The notes beneath the pieces were generated by a model, which did no database searches, was not told the origin of the DNA, and saw only the letters and a program-made list of their open reading frames with translations. 64,000 bases of DNA from Luzula sylvatica (lineage: Eukaryota; Streptophyta; Magnoliopsida; Poales; Juncaceae): NCBI GenBank assembly GCA_946800325.1, contig OX326956.1, positions 10,457,167-10,521,166 of the forward strand, read 5' to 3'. Each line of letters opens with the position of its first letter. Within the stretch, counting starts at the first letter, position 1. Below, one piece after another: positions 9,897 to 21,495 of the stretch. The translations under genes and the position numbers were made by a program.

Positions 9897-11424
9897 TTAT
9901 AGGTAAGGCAAAGCGCTTTCTTATAAAAAAGCATCCAGTTCCCTTTTGATTTATGTAGTTAATCCTCCTTTGTCTAAGAATGATTTCAGTAATTCTTGAT
10001 TGATACTACTTAGAATAGCTTTTTTCATATTGAGCAATTTTGTCTAGTGGCATTCGATCACAGAACCCGTTTACAGCTGCATAAATGACTGCAATTTGTT
10101 TTTCAATTGGGAGTGGTTCATATTGTGGTTGTTTGAGCACTTCTGTCAGCCTTGCACCTCTATTAAGTAATGCCTGAGTGGCAGCATCAAGGTCTGACCC
10201 AAATTGAGCGAAGGCAGCTACTTCCCTATATTGTGCTAATTCGAGTTTTAAACTACCGCAGACTTGTTTCATAGTTTTCAACTGAGCGGCAGACCCAACG
10301 CGACTAACAGATAAGCCAACGTTAATAGCTGGTCGAATTCCCCTATAAAAGAGCTCTGTTGCCAAACAGATTTGTCCATCTGTAATAGAGATGACATTGG
10401 TTGGTATATAAGCCGAGACGTCTCCAGCTTGTGTTTCAATGACGGGTAAGGCAGTTAAACTACCTGCACCTGTTTGGTCCGATCGCTTAGCGGCTCTTTC
10501 TAAGAGACGGGAATGTAAATAGAAAACATCCCCAGGGAAAGCTTCACGGCCTGGTGGTCGGCGTAACAATAATGACATTTGTCCATATGCCACCGCTTGT
10601 TTACTTAAATCATCATATATAATTAATGCATGCATTCCATTATCCCGGAAATATTCCACCATGGCACACCCTGAATACGGGGCCAAAAATTGAAGAGGAG
10701 CAGGATCTGAAGCGGTGGCTGCTACAAGAACGGAATAGTCCAAAGCATTTGCTTCTGACAGAATTTAAACTAATTGTGCTACCGTCGAGCGTTTTTGACC
10801 AATCGCTACATACACACAATACAATGTCTCGTTCTCTTTGCCTTTAGAGTTCATTTCCTTTTGGTTTAATATAGTATCGATAGCTATAGCTGTTTTTCCA
10901 GTTTGTCTGTCCCCAATGATTAATTCTCGTTGACCCCGACCGATAGGGACCAGGCTATCCACTGCTTTTAAGCCTGTTTGCATAGGATCGTGCACTGATT
11001 TACGTTCAATAATACCCGGGGCTTTCACTTCGACACGTCGTCGTTCGTGATCGCCAATAGCTCCTTTTCCATCAATTGGGACTCCCAAGGCGTCCACCAC
11101 ACGACCTAACATGGCCCTTCCCGCGGGAACATCTACAATAGATCCAGTGCGCTTGACAAGATCTCCTTCTTTAATAGCGGTATCACTACCAAAGACAACA
11201 ATACCAACATTTTCATTTTCGAGATTCAGGACTATTCCTTTGACACCGCTGGTGAATTCCACCATTTCTCCTGCTTGAATCTCATTCAATCCATAAACAC
11301 ATGCAATCCCGTCCCCAACGGAAACTACACGACCAATCTCATCAACTTGAAATCCGGTATACACATTACTTATTCTACTTTCTAAGAGAGTAGTGAGTTT
11401 TGCAGCTCTTGGAGAGAATTCCAT
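9897..11424 (-). pseudogene. atp1: Nuclear atp1 pseudogene (F1-ATPase alpha subunit)
   Basis: A nearly full-length mitochondrial ATP synthase alpha subunit. It starts at [18 protein letters not shown] (11424) and keeps the Walker A loop (GDRQTGKTA) and [15 protein letters not shown] at 10765-10767 replaces the CAA/CAG (Gln) codon expected after QLV. The frame then continues [18 protein letters not shown] to QYEK. There one extra base in an A run (about 10020-10025) shifts the frame. The shifted frame reads [20 protein letters not shown] and then meets TAA codons at 9951-9953 and 9921-9923 before the normal ESALPYL-stop end at 9897-9899. Several substitutions hit positions that are normally conserved. 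It cannot encode a working subunit. Confidence 0.95.
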
Positions 11425-13218
11425 AATTATTACGTTGAGTTTATCCAAATCAGGCAATTCCATAAGAGAACAAAGGTATGATGATCAAAAGCACCGGTAT
11501 TTGAAGACTATGTATGCCCAGTGCTATTGGAAGTCCATAAGAAGGCTCATTTGATGAGACTCTGATCTCTTCTATATATGAGAATATGAAGACAAAGACA
11601 TGAAAAGAAGAGTCAATAGGCAGTTACCACCAAGAACTTCTCTTCCCTTAAGCGTCTCACTGAAGAGTAGAATAACAATATGCCGCTAAAGAGGAAGAAC
11701 TGATCAGATTTATGCTCCTATACCGACAACAGTCATGAATTCCATTTTGCTTAAGGAAAAGGTGCCCAATGTAAGAAAACTTGATCTCACCTACCGACAA
11801 CATCAGTGATTCCCCTTTTCCCTAGGGCAGGGTGGAAGAAATGGGCTGTGAGTCATGCTCCCCTACCGACAACATCACTGATTCCTCATTTCTCTCAGTA
11901 AACAGTCCACCGATGTCAGCAAATCCGAACTCTCCTACCGAGACAAGGAATGAATTCACTTTTCCCTAGCCTAGATAAGTAGTCACCAAATCTAATTCAA
12001 TCACGCTCGCCTATGGGCAAAACCCATCAATGCCATTTGACTTAAGAAATTCGATGAGAATTCTTTTCAAGCCATGCTCATATAACGATAAAATGGATGA
12101 ATCCCTCAGTAAACGGGTCAGAATTGTCACTTTTTGAAGACTCCCCTTCCCCTACCGGCAAAGCATTCAAATCCCAGCTCTTCTATTTGGAGATGTGAAT
12201 CCAGCCTACCCTATGTTCATGTAGGGATTGAAGGGCTTGCTTACTATGTTGGAATAAAGACTAAGGAGGAGTTAGGATAAGGTTACAAGATGAAATACTT
12301 CCATTATTGACTTCATAGATGCCGCGAAAAGTTAAGTACGTGCACAAATTACAAAAGTGTTTTGTCACATTCTCATATTAGTTCGCTGTGGATGAAAACT
12401 CTTGAGGAGACATTAGTAGCAATATCAAAAGAAGGAGTGGAAAAGGTCTGACTTGGGTGGCTGTCGGATGCACCAAGAACTGAAAGAAAGCCAAATGCAT
12501 CCGATCGTGACCCCTTTGAAGAAGCTTGCTTTCTTTCGATCGCTTTGAAAGGTCGTTTGAGTGTTGGAAGATGGTAAGTAACTATATGAATCAAGGCTTT
12601 TTCACCCGTACCACGGGTGGTGTATGGCTAGTCGCCTGCTGAAGGAAGGTACGTATGACCAGCGTGCCCCTGAGAAATGGCTTAATGGCAGATTGGAGGA
12701 GTTTCATAGCTTTTTCGTCGAACCGCTTAGAGGTAGCCCTTGACTCTAATGTCAAGCTTGATGAGTTGTTTTATGTGCTCACCAAGTTTTTCGTGTTTGT
12801 GCAAGCGGCCTGCCGGATAGAATGTTTTCCACTGTGGTCATCCGGAAAGATGATGACGTTCCCAAGAAGGCGGGCAACCTATAGGGTAATACGAAGAGCA
12901 CCCCCTATAGCTCGGGAGAGAATTGATATATGCAGTACCAAGGAAAGCCAGTGAGTTGCTGCGCGGAACTAACGTAGTGAATTGCTGGGTAAGGAGAGGA
13001 TCTGATACTGGCCCTACCTTTTATGTTGACTGATCTTTGCCTTGGCTTGTGTACAGGTTGGAGAAACAGCAGAGGGGCGCGCAGCGGGGACAGAAGGGTA
13101 TTGAAACAAGGATCTATCTAATATGAAATATGACATCCCGGTCATTCCAAAACAAACTCCCTCTGTCAAGCAAGAGTTCACTTCTCTTCTCTGCTTGAAT
13201 CTATCTTTTTTCCATCGA
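11425..13218. other. NUMT spacer with tandem CTACCGACAACATCA repeats
   Basis: Between about 11715 and 12165 a diverged repeat of about 70-75 bp recurs. Each copy carries CTACCGACAACATCA or a variant, followed by TGATTCC (near 11722, 11792, 11864, 11935, with a weaker one near 12152). No gene was recognised. A 99-codon open frame at 12655-12954 has no recognisable motif. A GGGGCGCGCAGCGGGG repeat lies at 13074-13089. Confidence 0.6.
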
Positions 13219-13475
13219 ATGATCCGTTCATCTTCGGCACGTGAGCGCTCGGTCAGTGAGCTCCTACGCACTCTTTGAAGGATGGCTGCTTCCAAGCCCA
13301 CCTCCTGGGAGTCTTAGCACTCCCACCTCCTTTATCACTGAGCGGTCATTTAGGGGCCTTAGTTGGTGATCTGGGCTGTTTCCCTCTGACGATGAAGCTT
13401 ATTCCCCATCGTCTCACTGGCGACTTTCACACGTACCTCTATATCAATTGTCAGTAGTATATCTAGGAGTTGCAC
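13219..13475 (-). rRNA. rrn26: Fragment of organelle large-subunit rRNA gene
   Basis: The reverse strand reads like the central part of a bacterial-type LSU rRNA: GCCGAAGATGAACGG, GAGTGCGTAGGAGCTCACTG, CCCCTAAATGACCGCTCAG, GGGAAACAGCCCAGATCACC and CAGTGAGACGATGGGGAATA. This corresponds to roughly E. coli 23S positions 950-1190. Only about 255 bases are present and small indels are visible, so it is a non-functional fragment. Mitochondrial origin is inferred from context; a plastid-derived piece within mtDNA is not excluded. Confidence 0.82.
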
Positions 13476-13491
13476 TTTACCAGTTCGAACT

Positions 13492-13941
13492 ATGAGACAG
13501 ATAGGATATCCCATTAGCCCTCGTCAGTTTTCCTCTGTGAACTATTTCCGTCCATATTGCTCCGGAGCAGATGCTTCCAAGGATTACCGAACGTATAGGC
13601 ACCAGGAGACTTATGAGACTGTGCGAGTTCAATTCTTTATGAACTGGGGTACGATGAACAGTCATATTGAGTGTGAGAAATGTAAAGATCCTCATTCTAA
13701 GTTGCGGATTGCTTCTATATTGTTTGATGAGCCTTTCAGTGCTACTCGGTGTACCATTATCCAGTATGATGTTATGAAACTGCTCATGAGATATGTTTAT
13801 GGAGTCGGAATTGATTCTGGTAAATTTAAAATTGGGTATAACATGATTACAGCTGATGGTACCGATGTTGATTTTCTCATTACGAAGCACGCTCTGTCTT
13901 TGCTCTCACTAGAATATGAAGTGAAGGCTGTGAACGAATAG
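13492..13941 (+). CDS. Unrecognised 149-aa open frame in the NUMT
   Basis: An uninterrupted frame starts 17 bases after the rRNA fragment and ends at 13941. It contains two CxxC-like cysteines (IECEKCKDP). I do not recognise the family. It has no obvious transmembrane segment or signal peptide. It is notable because it stays open for 450 bases in a segment where atp1 is broken at least three times. It may be a mitochondrial orf, a gene fragment fused by recombination, or chance. Expression in the nucleus is doubtful. Confidence 0.35.
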   Translation: MRQIGYPISPRQFSSVNYFRPYCSGADASKDYRTYRHQETYETVRVQFFMNWGTMNSHIECEKCKDPHSKLRIASILFDEPFSATRCTIIQYDVMKLLMRYVYGVGIDSGKFKIGYNMITADGTDVDFLITKHALSLLSLEYEVKAVNE

Positions 13942-15808
13942 GCGAGATCTGGTATGGGGCAATTGTTGGTTTGGAAAACGTTGGCATTCACAAAGTCCAG
14001 TCATCCAAATGGCGCCAATATCATAGATAGGAATAATGAAGTACTCTCTCTAGCCCTTGGAAGGCGCTCCCCGTTCTTTGGTCCAAAGATTAGAAGTTTC
14101 TACGTATCTCCTGTGGATGTAATTGACTTGCACAGAACACCTGGTAAGACCATCTCATCTGGGTTGAAGTGAGGAGAAAAGGTTCTATCACTTCTCCAAC
14201 GCTCGGAAAGAAAAAGAACGTGAGGCCAAAAGAAAGGAAAGATAAAGATTGGAAGTTTGCCCTCGCGAATAGCTCTTGAAGAAGGAGACGAGCGGAGTCA
14301 GGCAAGTCTTTCCCCGTATATATTGACAATAGAATATGTGGTCTTCGGCTAGCCTGTTTGGTTCGAGTGCGTGACTGATTTTCTTCTTTTTTAGACTTGA
14401 CTCGAACTTCTCCTGTCGTCTAAAAGCAATGAGTGGAATGCTCCATCTTTCGACCAGTTTAGATACGTGAACCTTTGTCAAAACACATTGGCTGACTTCT
14501 CTCCTCTATCCGGTCGTCTTGCCTAAACTCTCCCCCTTTCTTATCTATCTGCTTATCATTCTTCTAGCAAAAGCAGGCCGAGCAGGAAGTGCTATCCGTT
14601 AAGTGAAGTTCAGTGATGATACGAAGACGAAGGAAGGATGAATGAGAACCGAGAGAAGAGAAGGAAAAAATCAATCACTATTCGTAGATGCTGACGTCAA
14701 TAAAAGCCTTGATGTTCCGGCAAATATGATCGACCACGGAAAGGCAAGTTCTGATTCAACAGGGGTACTGAACGCTTTGGGTGCTTCTGTCTTTCACGAG
14801 TGAGAATACTCTACCCGCCGAATTCCCATTTTGAGCACCAGAGACTGGTTCGTCAGTGGTAAATATCAGATCAGAATAGATTTGATTAAGACTGAATTTG
14901 TCTAGAAATCGTTTATCTAGTCAAGGTCGATTTACAACATACAACCTCCCACCAGGTTTTGTAAGAAAATGAAGAGAATTACAATGACGGCTGGATCGGT
15001 AACAGATTACTTGAATGCCACAGAATGTGTGTTTGATGGAAGATAGCCCACATTTCAAAATGAAAGTGCTATTGGCTTGACTTCTTTCCATGGTTCTTTC
15101 CGTAACTAGCGAACAGAAGGACAGATTCGAATATCAAATTAGTGAATTTATTCAGTAGTAACTCACTGACGACGTATACTCATTGTAGATCAGTCGTCCG
15201 AAAGATGATGAAGGTTTTGATTCGAAACGTACCGTAGTTGTGGGTCGATACCAGGTACGACTTCCTTGTTCTAGGTGAATCAGATAGGTCAAGATTGACT
15301 TGAAAGATTTGGCCAGTCCTCTTGTTCTGGCGAGCATCTTTGATTGCAATACCAGCCTCAGAAAGACCACAGGGATTCTTCCTTGTAGCAGTCTCAGTAG
15401 TAACAGTAGCAGTCATGGGGTCAGATTCAGTAGTTTGTCTTGTCCCGGGCCAGTCACTCTGTCCCTCTCCCGCTTCTTGCTTGGCATTTGATGAACTAGA
15501 GTTGGGAAAGGAACCTGCCTGATGACAAACCCTCGTCTCATTCTTCAAAGTTGGCTTCCACCTCAGCTTAATACCTAGTTTGAGGGGGGGGGAGAATCCG
15601 AATCATCTCTTGGTCGTCGGCTAACTCTCCGAAGTAAGATACTTCAAGGATGCCTGCTGCCACTCATCTTCCAAACCATGTTAATGTTCCCCGATGCGCG
15701 CCCCTTTTGGTGATGATAGGGCAGACCCAACCCTTGGCTAGCTTCTCAGAGAGTAATATGGGGATTTGCTACTACTAGATCATTCATCCAGTGCCTACTC
15801 CCTATGTA
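13942..15808. other. NUMT sequence without identifiable gene
   Basis: Several overlapping short frames on both strands (for example around 14190-14480 and 15150-15550) show no family I recognise. A diverged CCCCGATGCGCGCCCC repeat lies at 15689-15704 near the right junction. The mitochondrial sequence ends at about 15807, where the satellite resumes. Confidence 0.5.
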
Positions 15809-16714
15809 ACACCTTCAAAAGTATTAATTATCATATTTTTCTAATGAATGTCAAAATTGATGTCTAAAATGAACAAGGTACTCAATTTTCATGTTTTACT
15901 CAAAAAAACTCCAAAATCGAAGACTAACACATTAAAATGTATATTCTTTTTGTTTTAAATAGGTGGACAAAATGCCAAAAGTGAAGTCTAACACCTTCAA
16001 ATATATCAATGATCATATTTTTCTAATAAATTTCAAGATCCATGTCTAAAAAGAACAAAATACTTCATTTTCATATTTTTCTCAAAAAACTCCAAAATGA
16101 AAGACTAACATATGCGAATTTGTATTTTTTTTCAAACATTTTTTTTAAAAAATGATAAAATTGTAGTCTAACAGCTTCAAAAATTTTAATTATCATATTT
16201 TCTAATAAATGTCAGAATTAATATCCAAAACGAACAAAATACTTAATTTTCATGTTTTCCTCAAAAGAACTCCATATTTGTAGAATAACATATGCAAATT
16301 TATATTTTTTTATTAAAAAAATTGAATAAAAAACAAAAAGTGAAGTCTTAACACCTTCAAATATATCAATTATCTTTTTTCAGATAAATATCTAAAATGA
16401 ACAAAATACTTAATTTTCATGTTTTAATCAAAATACTCCAAAATCGAAGACTAAACACATGCAAATTTCTATTCTTTTTGTTTAAAAAATATGAAAATAA
16501 TGCCAAAAGTGAAGTCTAACACCTTCAAAAATTCATGTCTAAAACGAACAAAATACTAAATTTTCATGTTTTCCTAAAAACAACTCTAAAATGAAAGACT
16601 AACACATGCGAATTTGTATTTTTTTTGTTCAAACAACTTGAAAAAAAATGCAAAAAGTAAAGTCTAACACCTTCCAAAATATTAATTATCATATTTTTCT
16701 AATAAATGTCAAAA
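15808..16714 (+). repeat. ~180-bp satellite, block 2
   Basis: About five plus-strand monomers with the same words as block 1 (CACCTTCAAAA, AAACGAACAAAATACTT, CATGTTTTCCTC). The block ends inside a monomer at GTCAAAA, where the Helitron is inserted. Confidence 0.9.
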
Positions 16715-19700
16715 TTATTAATTATTATTATTATTAATATTAATTAATTAATATATATAAAGTTGAGGAAATCTCTCTTTCCTCCTTGCTCCACATCATC
16801 AATTTTTTTTTGGTCATGTGATCTTAATCATTATCTTTGATTGATTCAATTTTTACCCTTTGATTTGCTTATTCATTATTAATTTATCATTATTTTGGCC
16901 ATGTGACCTTGATCATCATTTTAGATTGATTGAATTTTAGCCCTTAATTGATTTGCTTATTTATTATTAATTTTTTTAAAATCCTAAAATATTTTCTGAT
17001 ATAATAATTTTAAAAAAAAATTATTAAATATTATATTCATATAGTTTTAATATTTCATACATTATAAATATTTCATTAATATTTTTTCAGATGAACACAA
17101 TATTTAAACACCTTGCAAATATTAAAAAAATAAAATATCATCAAACTATTAAAAAACACATAAAAAGAGAATGAAAATAAAAACTGGATGTTTAAATAGA
17201 TATTTTTCTAACAATATATTTTCAATGTGTTTAATTATTATTGTTTATTTTATTATCATATGATGTTAGTTTTTTGTGAATACCAAATGAAACATTAAAA
17301 TTATATGAACACAATATATAATAATTTCATTTTTAATATTATTATAAGGTGATGAAATATTTCTTTCCTTCTTGCTCCACATCATCAATTTTTTTGGCCA
17401 TGTGATCTTAATCCTTATTTTTGATTGATTCAATTTTAACCCTTCGATATAAAGTTGAGGAAATCACTCTTTTCTCCTTGCTCCACATCATCAACTTTTT
17501 TTTGGTCATGTGATCTTAATCATTATCTTTAATTGATTCAATTTTAACCCTTGTATTTATTTATTCATTATTAATTTATCATTATTTTGGCCATGTGACC
17601 TTGATCATCATTTTTTATTGATTGAATTTTAGCCCTTGATTTGCTTATTTATTATCAATTTTTAGAAAATCCTAAAAAAATTTCTCATATAATAATTTTT
17701 TAAAAAAATATTATATATTATATTCATATAGTTTTAATATTTCATACATTATAAATATTTGATTAATATTTTTTCAGATGAACACAATATTTAAACACCT
17801 TGCAAATATTAAAAGAATAAAATATCATCAAACTATTAAAAACACATAAAAAGAGAATGAAAATAAAAACTGGATGTTTAAACAGATATTTTTCTAACAA
17901 TATATTTTCAATGTGTTTAATTATTATTGTTTATTTTATTATCATATGATGTTAGTTTTTTGTGAATACCAAATGAAACATTAAAATTATATGAACACAA
18001 TATATAATAATTTCATTTTTAATATTATTATAAGGTGATGAAATATTTCTTTCCTTCTTGCTCCACATCATCAATTTTTTTGGCCATGTGATCTTAATCC
18101 TTATTTTTGATTGATTCAATTTTAACCCTTTGATATAAAGTTGAGGAAATCTCTCTTTTCTCCTTGCTCCACATCATCAACTTTTTTTTGGTCATGTGAT
18201 CTTAATCATTATCTTTAATTGATTCAATTTTAACCCTTGTATTTATTTATTCATTATTAATTTATCATTATTTTGGCCATGTGACCTTGATCATCATTTT
18301 TTATTGATTGAATTTTAGCCCTTGATTTGCTTATTTATTATCAATTTTTAGAAAATCCTAAAAAAAATTCTCATATAATAATTTTTAAAAAAAATAGTAT
18401 ATATTATATTCATATAGTTTTAATATTTCATACATTATAAATATTTGATTAATATTTTTTCAGATGAACAAAATATTTAAACACCTTGCAATTATTAAAA
18501 AAATAAAATATCATCAAACTATTAAAAAACACATAAAAAGAGAATGAAAATAAAAACTGGATGTTTAAACAGATATTTTTCTAACAATATATTTTCAATG
18601 TGTTTATTTATTATTGTTTATTTTATTATTATATGATGTTATTTTATAACAAATGAAATATTAAAATTACATAAACAAAATATATAATAATTTCATTTTT
18701 AATATTATTATAAGGTGATGAAATCTTTCTTTCCTCCTTGCTCCACATAATCAATTTTTTTGGCCATGTGATCTTAATCCTTATTTTTGATTGATTCAAT
18801 TTTAACCCATTGATTTGCTTATTCATTATTAATTTATCATTTTTTTGGCCATGTGACCTTGATCATCATTTTTTATTGATTGAATTGTAGCCCTTGAATT
18901 TGCTTATGTATTATAATTTTTTATAAAAATCTTAAAATTTCGTATCATATAATAATTATCAAAAAATTATTATTATTATTATTAATATATATAATTTTAA
19001 GAAAATTATTGCATTCATAAAAGGCCACGTCATCAATTTAATATTGACCATTTGATCTAGATCAAAAGGTCCAAAATACTTCATCTTTCATTTGAAAATG
19101 GTCTATATAAACCAAGTAATTTAAAAGTTACACGAACCTTGGTCCATCATGGACCAAGTTCATTCCTATTTTTTATCTCAATTAAAAATGAAAAAAATTT
19201 CAAAAAATATCTTAAAATTTTGGATATTGGAAAAAACCCTTAAAGTTACAAATGTAGTAATTCAAAAAATATATTATCAATTAATTTTGAAAAAATCTTA
19301 ATTTTGTGCATCATATAATAATTAAAAAACCATATTTATTACCTGTTATATTTATATAATTTTAATATTTCATATATTATATATATTTGACTTTTATATT
19401 TTTTCCTAAATATATACTAAAAAACAAATAATATTTAGATGAACAATATAATAATTAGATGAACAACAATATAAAAACAATATTTATGAGAAAAAAATAT
19501 ATTAGATAAACAAAAAATCATGAATAATAAATGAAACTATTAAAAAGGAGAACGAAAATAAAAAACATGAAGTTTAAATTTATATTCTTCTATAAATATT
19601 TGTTCAATGTGTTTATTTAATATTGTTTATTTTATTATATCTGGTGTTTGTTTTTCATGAATAATAAATGAAATATTAAAATTATATAAGCACAATATGT

Positions 19701-20068
19701 AATAATTTCATTTATTTTAAATCATTACATGTTAAGAAATGCTTATGAATTTTCTTAAAATTGTTAAGAAAGAAAAAAATTAATCACTACGTATGAAAAT
19801 TGAAGGGTATTTTGGTCAATTGTTTTTTTTTATATCATCCGTATGGGGTATTTGGAAATAAAAGTTTGCTAGAGGATTTTTATTGGAGTTCAAAAAGAAT
19901 AGAGTTTTTTTTTTATATCCAAAAAAGTTAGGGAGTTAAAGATACACCAAAACAGAAAATTTGTGAACAATCAAACAAAAAAACATATAGAATCCAATTA
20001 CACATTAGGAAAAATTAAATCATGAGAAACTCGAAAACTCCCGCGCAATTGCGCGGGGAAAAAGCTAG
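16715..20068 (+). mobile_element. Non-autonomous Helitron
   Basis: The right end has a perfect hairpin (CCCGCGC-AATT-GCGCGGG), then GAAAAAG and CTAG at 20065-20068, followed by a T, as in plant Helitrons. The flanking satellite is interrupted as GTCAAAA | TTGATGTC without target duplication, which fits Helitron insertion between A and T. The 5' end is AT-rich, with TATATATAAAGTTGAGG near 16751-16767. It lacks a clear initial TC. No Rep/helicase ORF is present. The interior contains a tandem ~686-bp duplication. Confidence 0.82.
16757..18830 (+). repeat. ~686-bp tandem repeat in the Helitron (about 3 copies)
   Basis: The word ATAAAGTTGAGGAAATC starts units at 16757, 17449 and 18135, giving periods of 692 and 686 bp. 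Each unit also contains a second CTCCACATCATCAA block in its right half. Copies 2 and 3 are nearly identical. The third is incomplete. Confidence 0.88.
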
Positions 20069-21490
20069 TTGATGTCTAAAATGAACAAAATACTCAATTT
20101 TCATGTTTTACTTAAAAAATTCCAAAATCCAAGACTAACAAATCCAAATTTGTATTTTTTTTGTTTAAAAAAAGGTGAAAAGAATGTCAAAAATGAAGTC
20201 TAACACATTCAAAAATATGAATCATCATATATTTCTAATAAATTCCAACATTCAAATCTAAAACGAACAACATACCTAATTTTAATGTTTTCCTCAAAAA
20301 AACTCCAAAATTAAAGATTAACACATGCGAATTTGTATTTTTTTTTGTTCAAACAATTTGAAAAAAAACAAAAAGTGAAGTCTCCAACACCTTCAAAAAT
20401 ATCAATTATCATATTTTTCTAATAAATCTCAAAATTGATGTCTAAAACGAACAAAATATTTAATTTTCAAGTTTTACTAAAAAAACTCCAAAATCGAAGA
20501 CTAACGCATGCGAGTTTCTATTTTTTTGTTTAAAAAAAGGTGGGAAAATGCCAAAAGTGAAGTCTAACACCTTCTAAAATGTCAATTATCATACTTTTCT
20601 AATAAATTCCAAAATTCATGTCTAAAACGAACAAAATACTAAATTTTCATGTTTTCCTAAAAAAACTCCAAAATGAAACACTAACACATGCGAATTTGGA
20701 TTTGTTTGAAGCAATTTGAAAACAAATGCAAAAAGTGAAGTTTAACACCTTCAAAAATATTAATTATCATATTTTTCTAATAAATATCGAAATTGGTGTC
20801 TAAAGTGAACAAAATACTCAATTTTCATATTTTACTTAAAAAAACCCCAAAATCCAAGACTGACACATGCAAATGTTTATTCTTTTTGTTTAAAAATGAT
20901 GAAAAGAATGCCAAAAATGAAGTCTAACACCTTCAAAAATATCAATTATCATATTTTTCTAAGAAATTCCAACATTCATGTCTAAAATGAACAGCATACC
21001 TAATTTTAATATTTACACATGCGAATTTGTATTTTTTTTTCAAACAATTTCAAAAAAAAAACAAAAATTGAAGTCTTAACACCTTCAAAAATAACAATTA
21101 TCATATTTTTCTAATAAATGTCAAAATTGATGTCTAAAACGAACAAAATACTTAATTTTCAAGTTTTACGAGAAAAACTCCAAAATCGAAGACTAACACA
21201 TGCGAATTTCTATTTTTTTTTGTTTAAAAAAGATGAAAAAATGCAAAAGTGAAGTCTAACACCTTCAAATATATCAATTATCATTTTTTCTAAATTCCAA
21301 AATTCATGTCTAAAACGATCAAAATATTTAATTATCATGTTTTCTCAAAAAAAACTCCAAAATGATAGACTAACACATGCGAATTTCTATTTTTTTTGTT
21401 AGAACAATTTTGACAAATGCAAAAAATTGAAGTCTAACACCTTCAAAATTTCATTTATCGTATTTTTCTAATAAATGTCAAAATTTAGAG
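20069..21490 (+). repeat. ~180-bp satellite, block 3
   Basis: About eight plus-strand monomers resume at TTGATGTCTAAAATGAAC exactly where block 2 broke off. They end at 21490, just before the target duplication of the Sirevirus-like element. Confidence 0.9.
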
Positions 21491-21495
21491 TGTAC

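Larger units (their letters stand above)
7422..15808. other. NUMT: ~8.4-kb nuclear copy of mitochondrial DNA
   Basis: Base composition changes sharply (mixed GC, no AT runs) between two halves of one satellite monomer (...GAAGTCTAA | insert | GTAACACCTTCAAAA...). Inside are atp1, a large-subunit rRNA piece, a Ty3/gypsy fragment of the kind common in plant mitochondrial genomes, and repeated GGGGCGCGCAGCGGGG words. atp1 is broken in at least three places, so this is a decayed nuclear copy. The junctions share about four bases (TAAC), consistent with end-joining capture. No second NUMT lies in the duplicate satellite at 31360-32986. Confidence 0.88.

Noticed and set aside
9897..11424. atp1 as a working gene with stops removed by RNA editing
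   Set aside because: The first break is a TAA where Gln is expected and the second is an extra base. C-to-U editing can fix neither, and the segment is embedded in a nuclear satellite.
7422..15808. Mitochondrial tRNA genes
   Set aside because: I looked for T-arm-like GGTTCGAATCC and GGATTCGAACC words on both strands and found no convincing cloverleaf.
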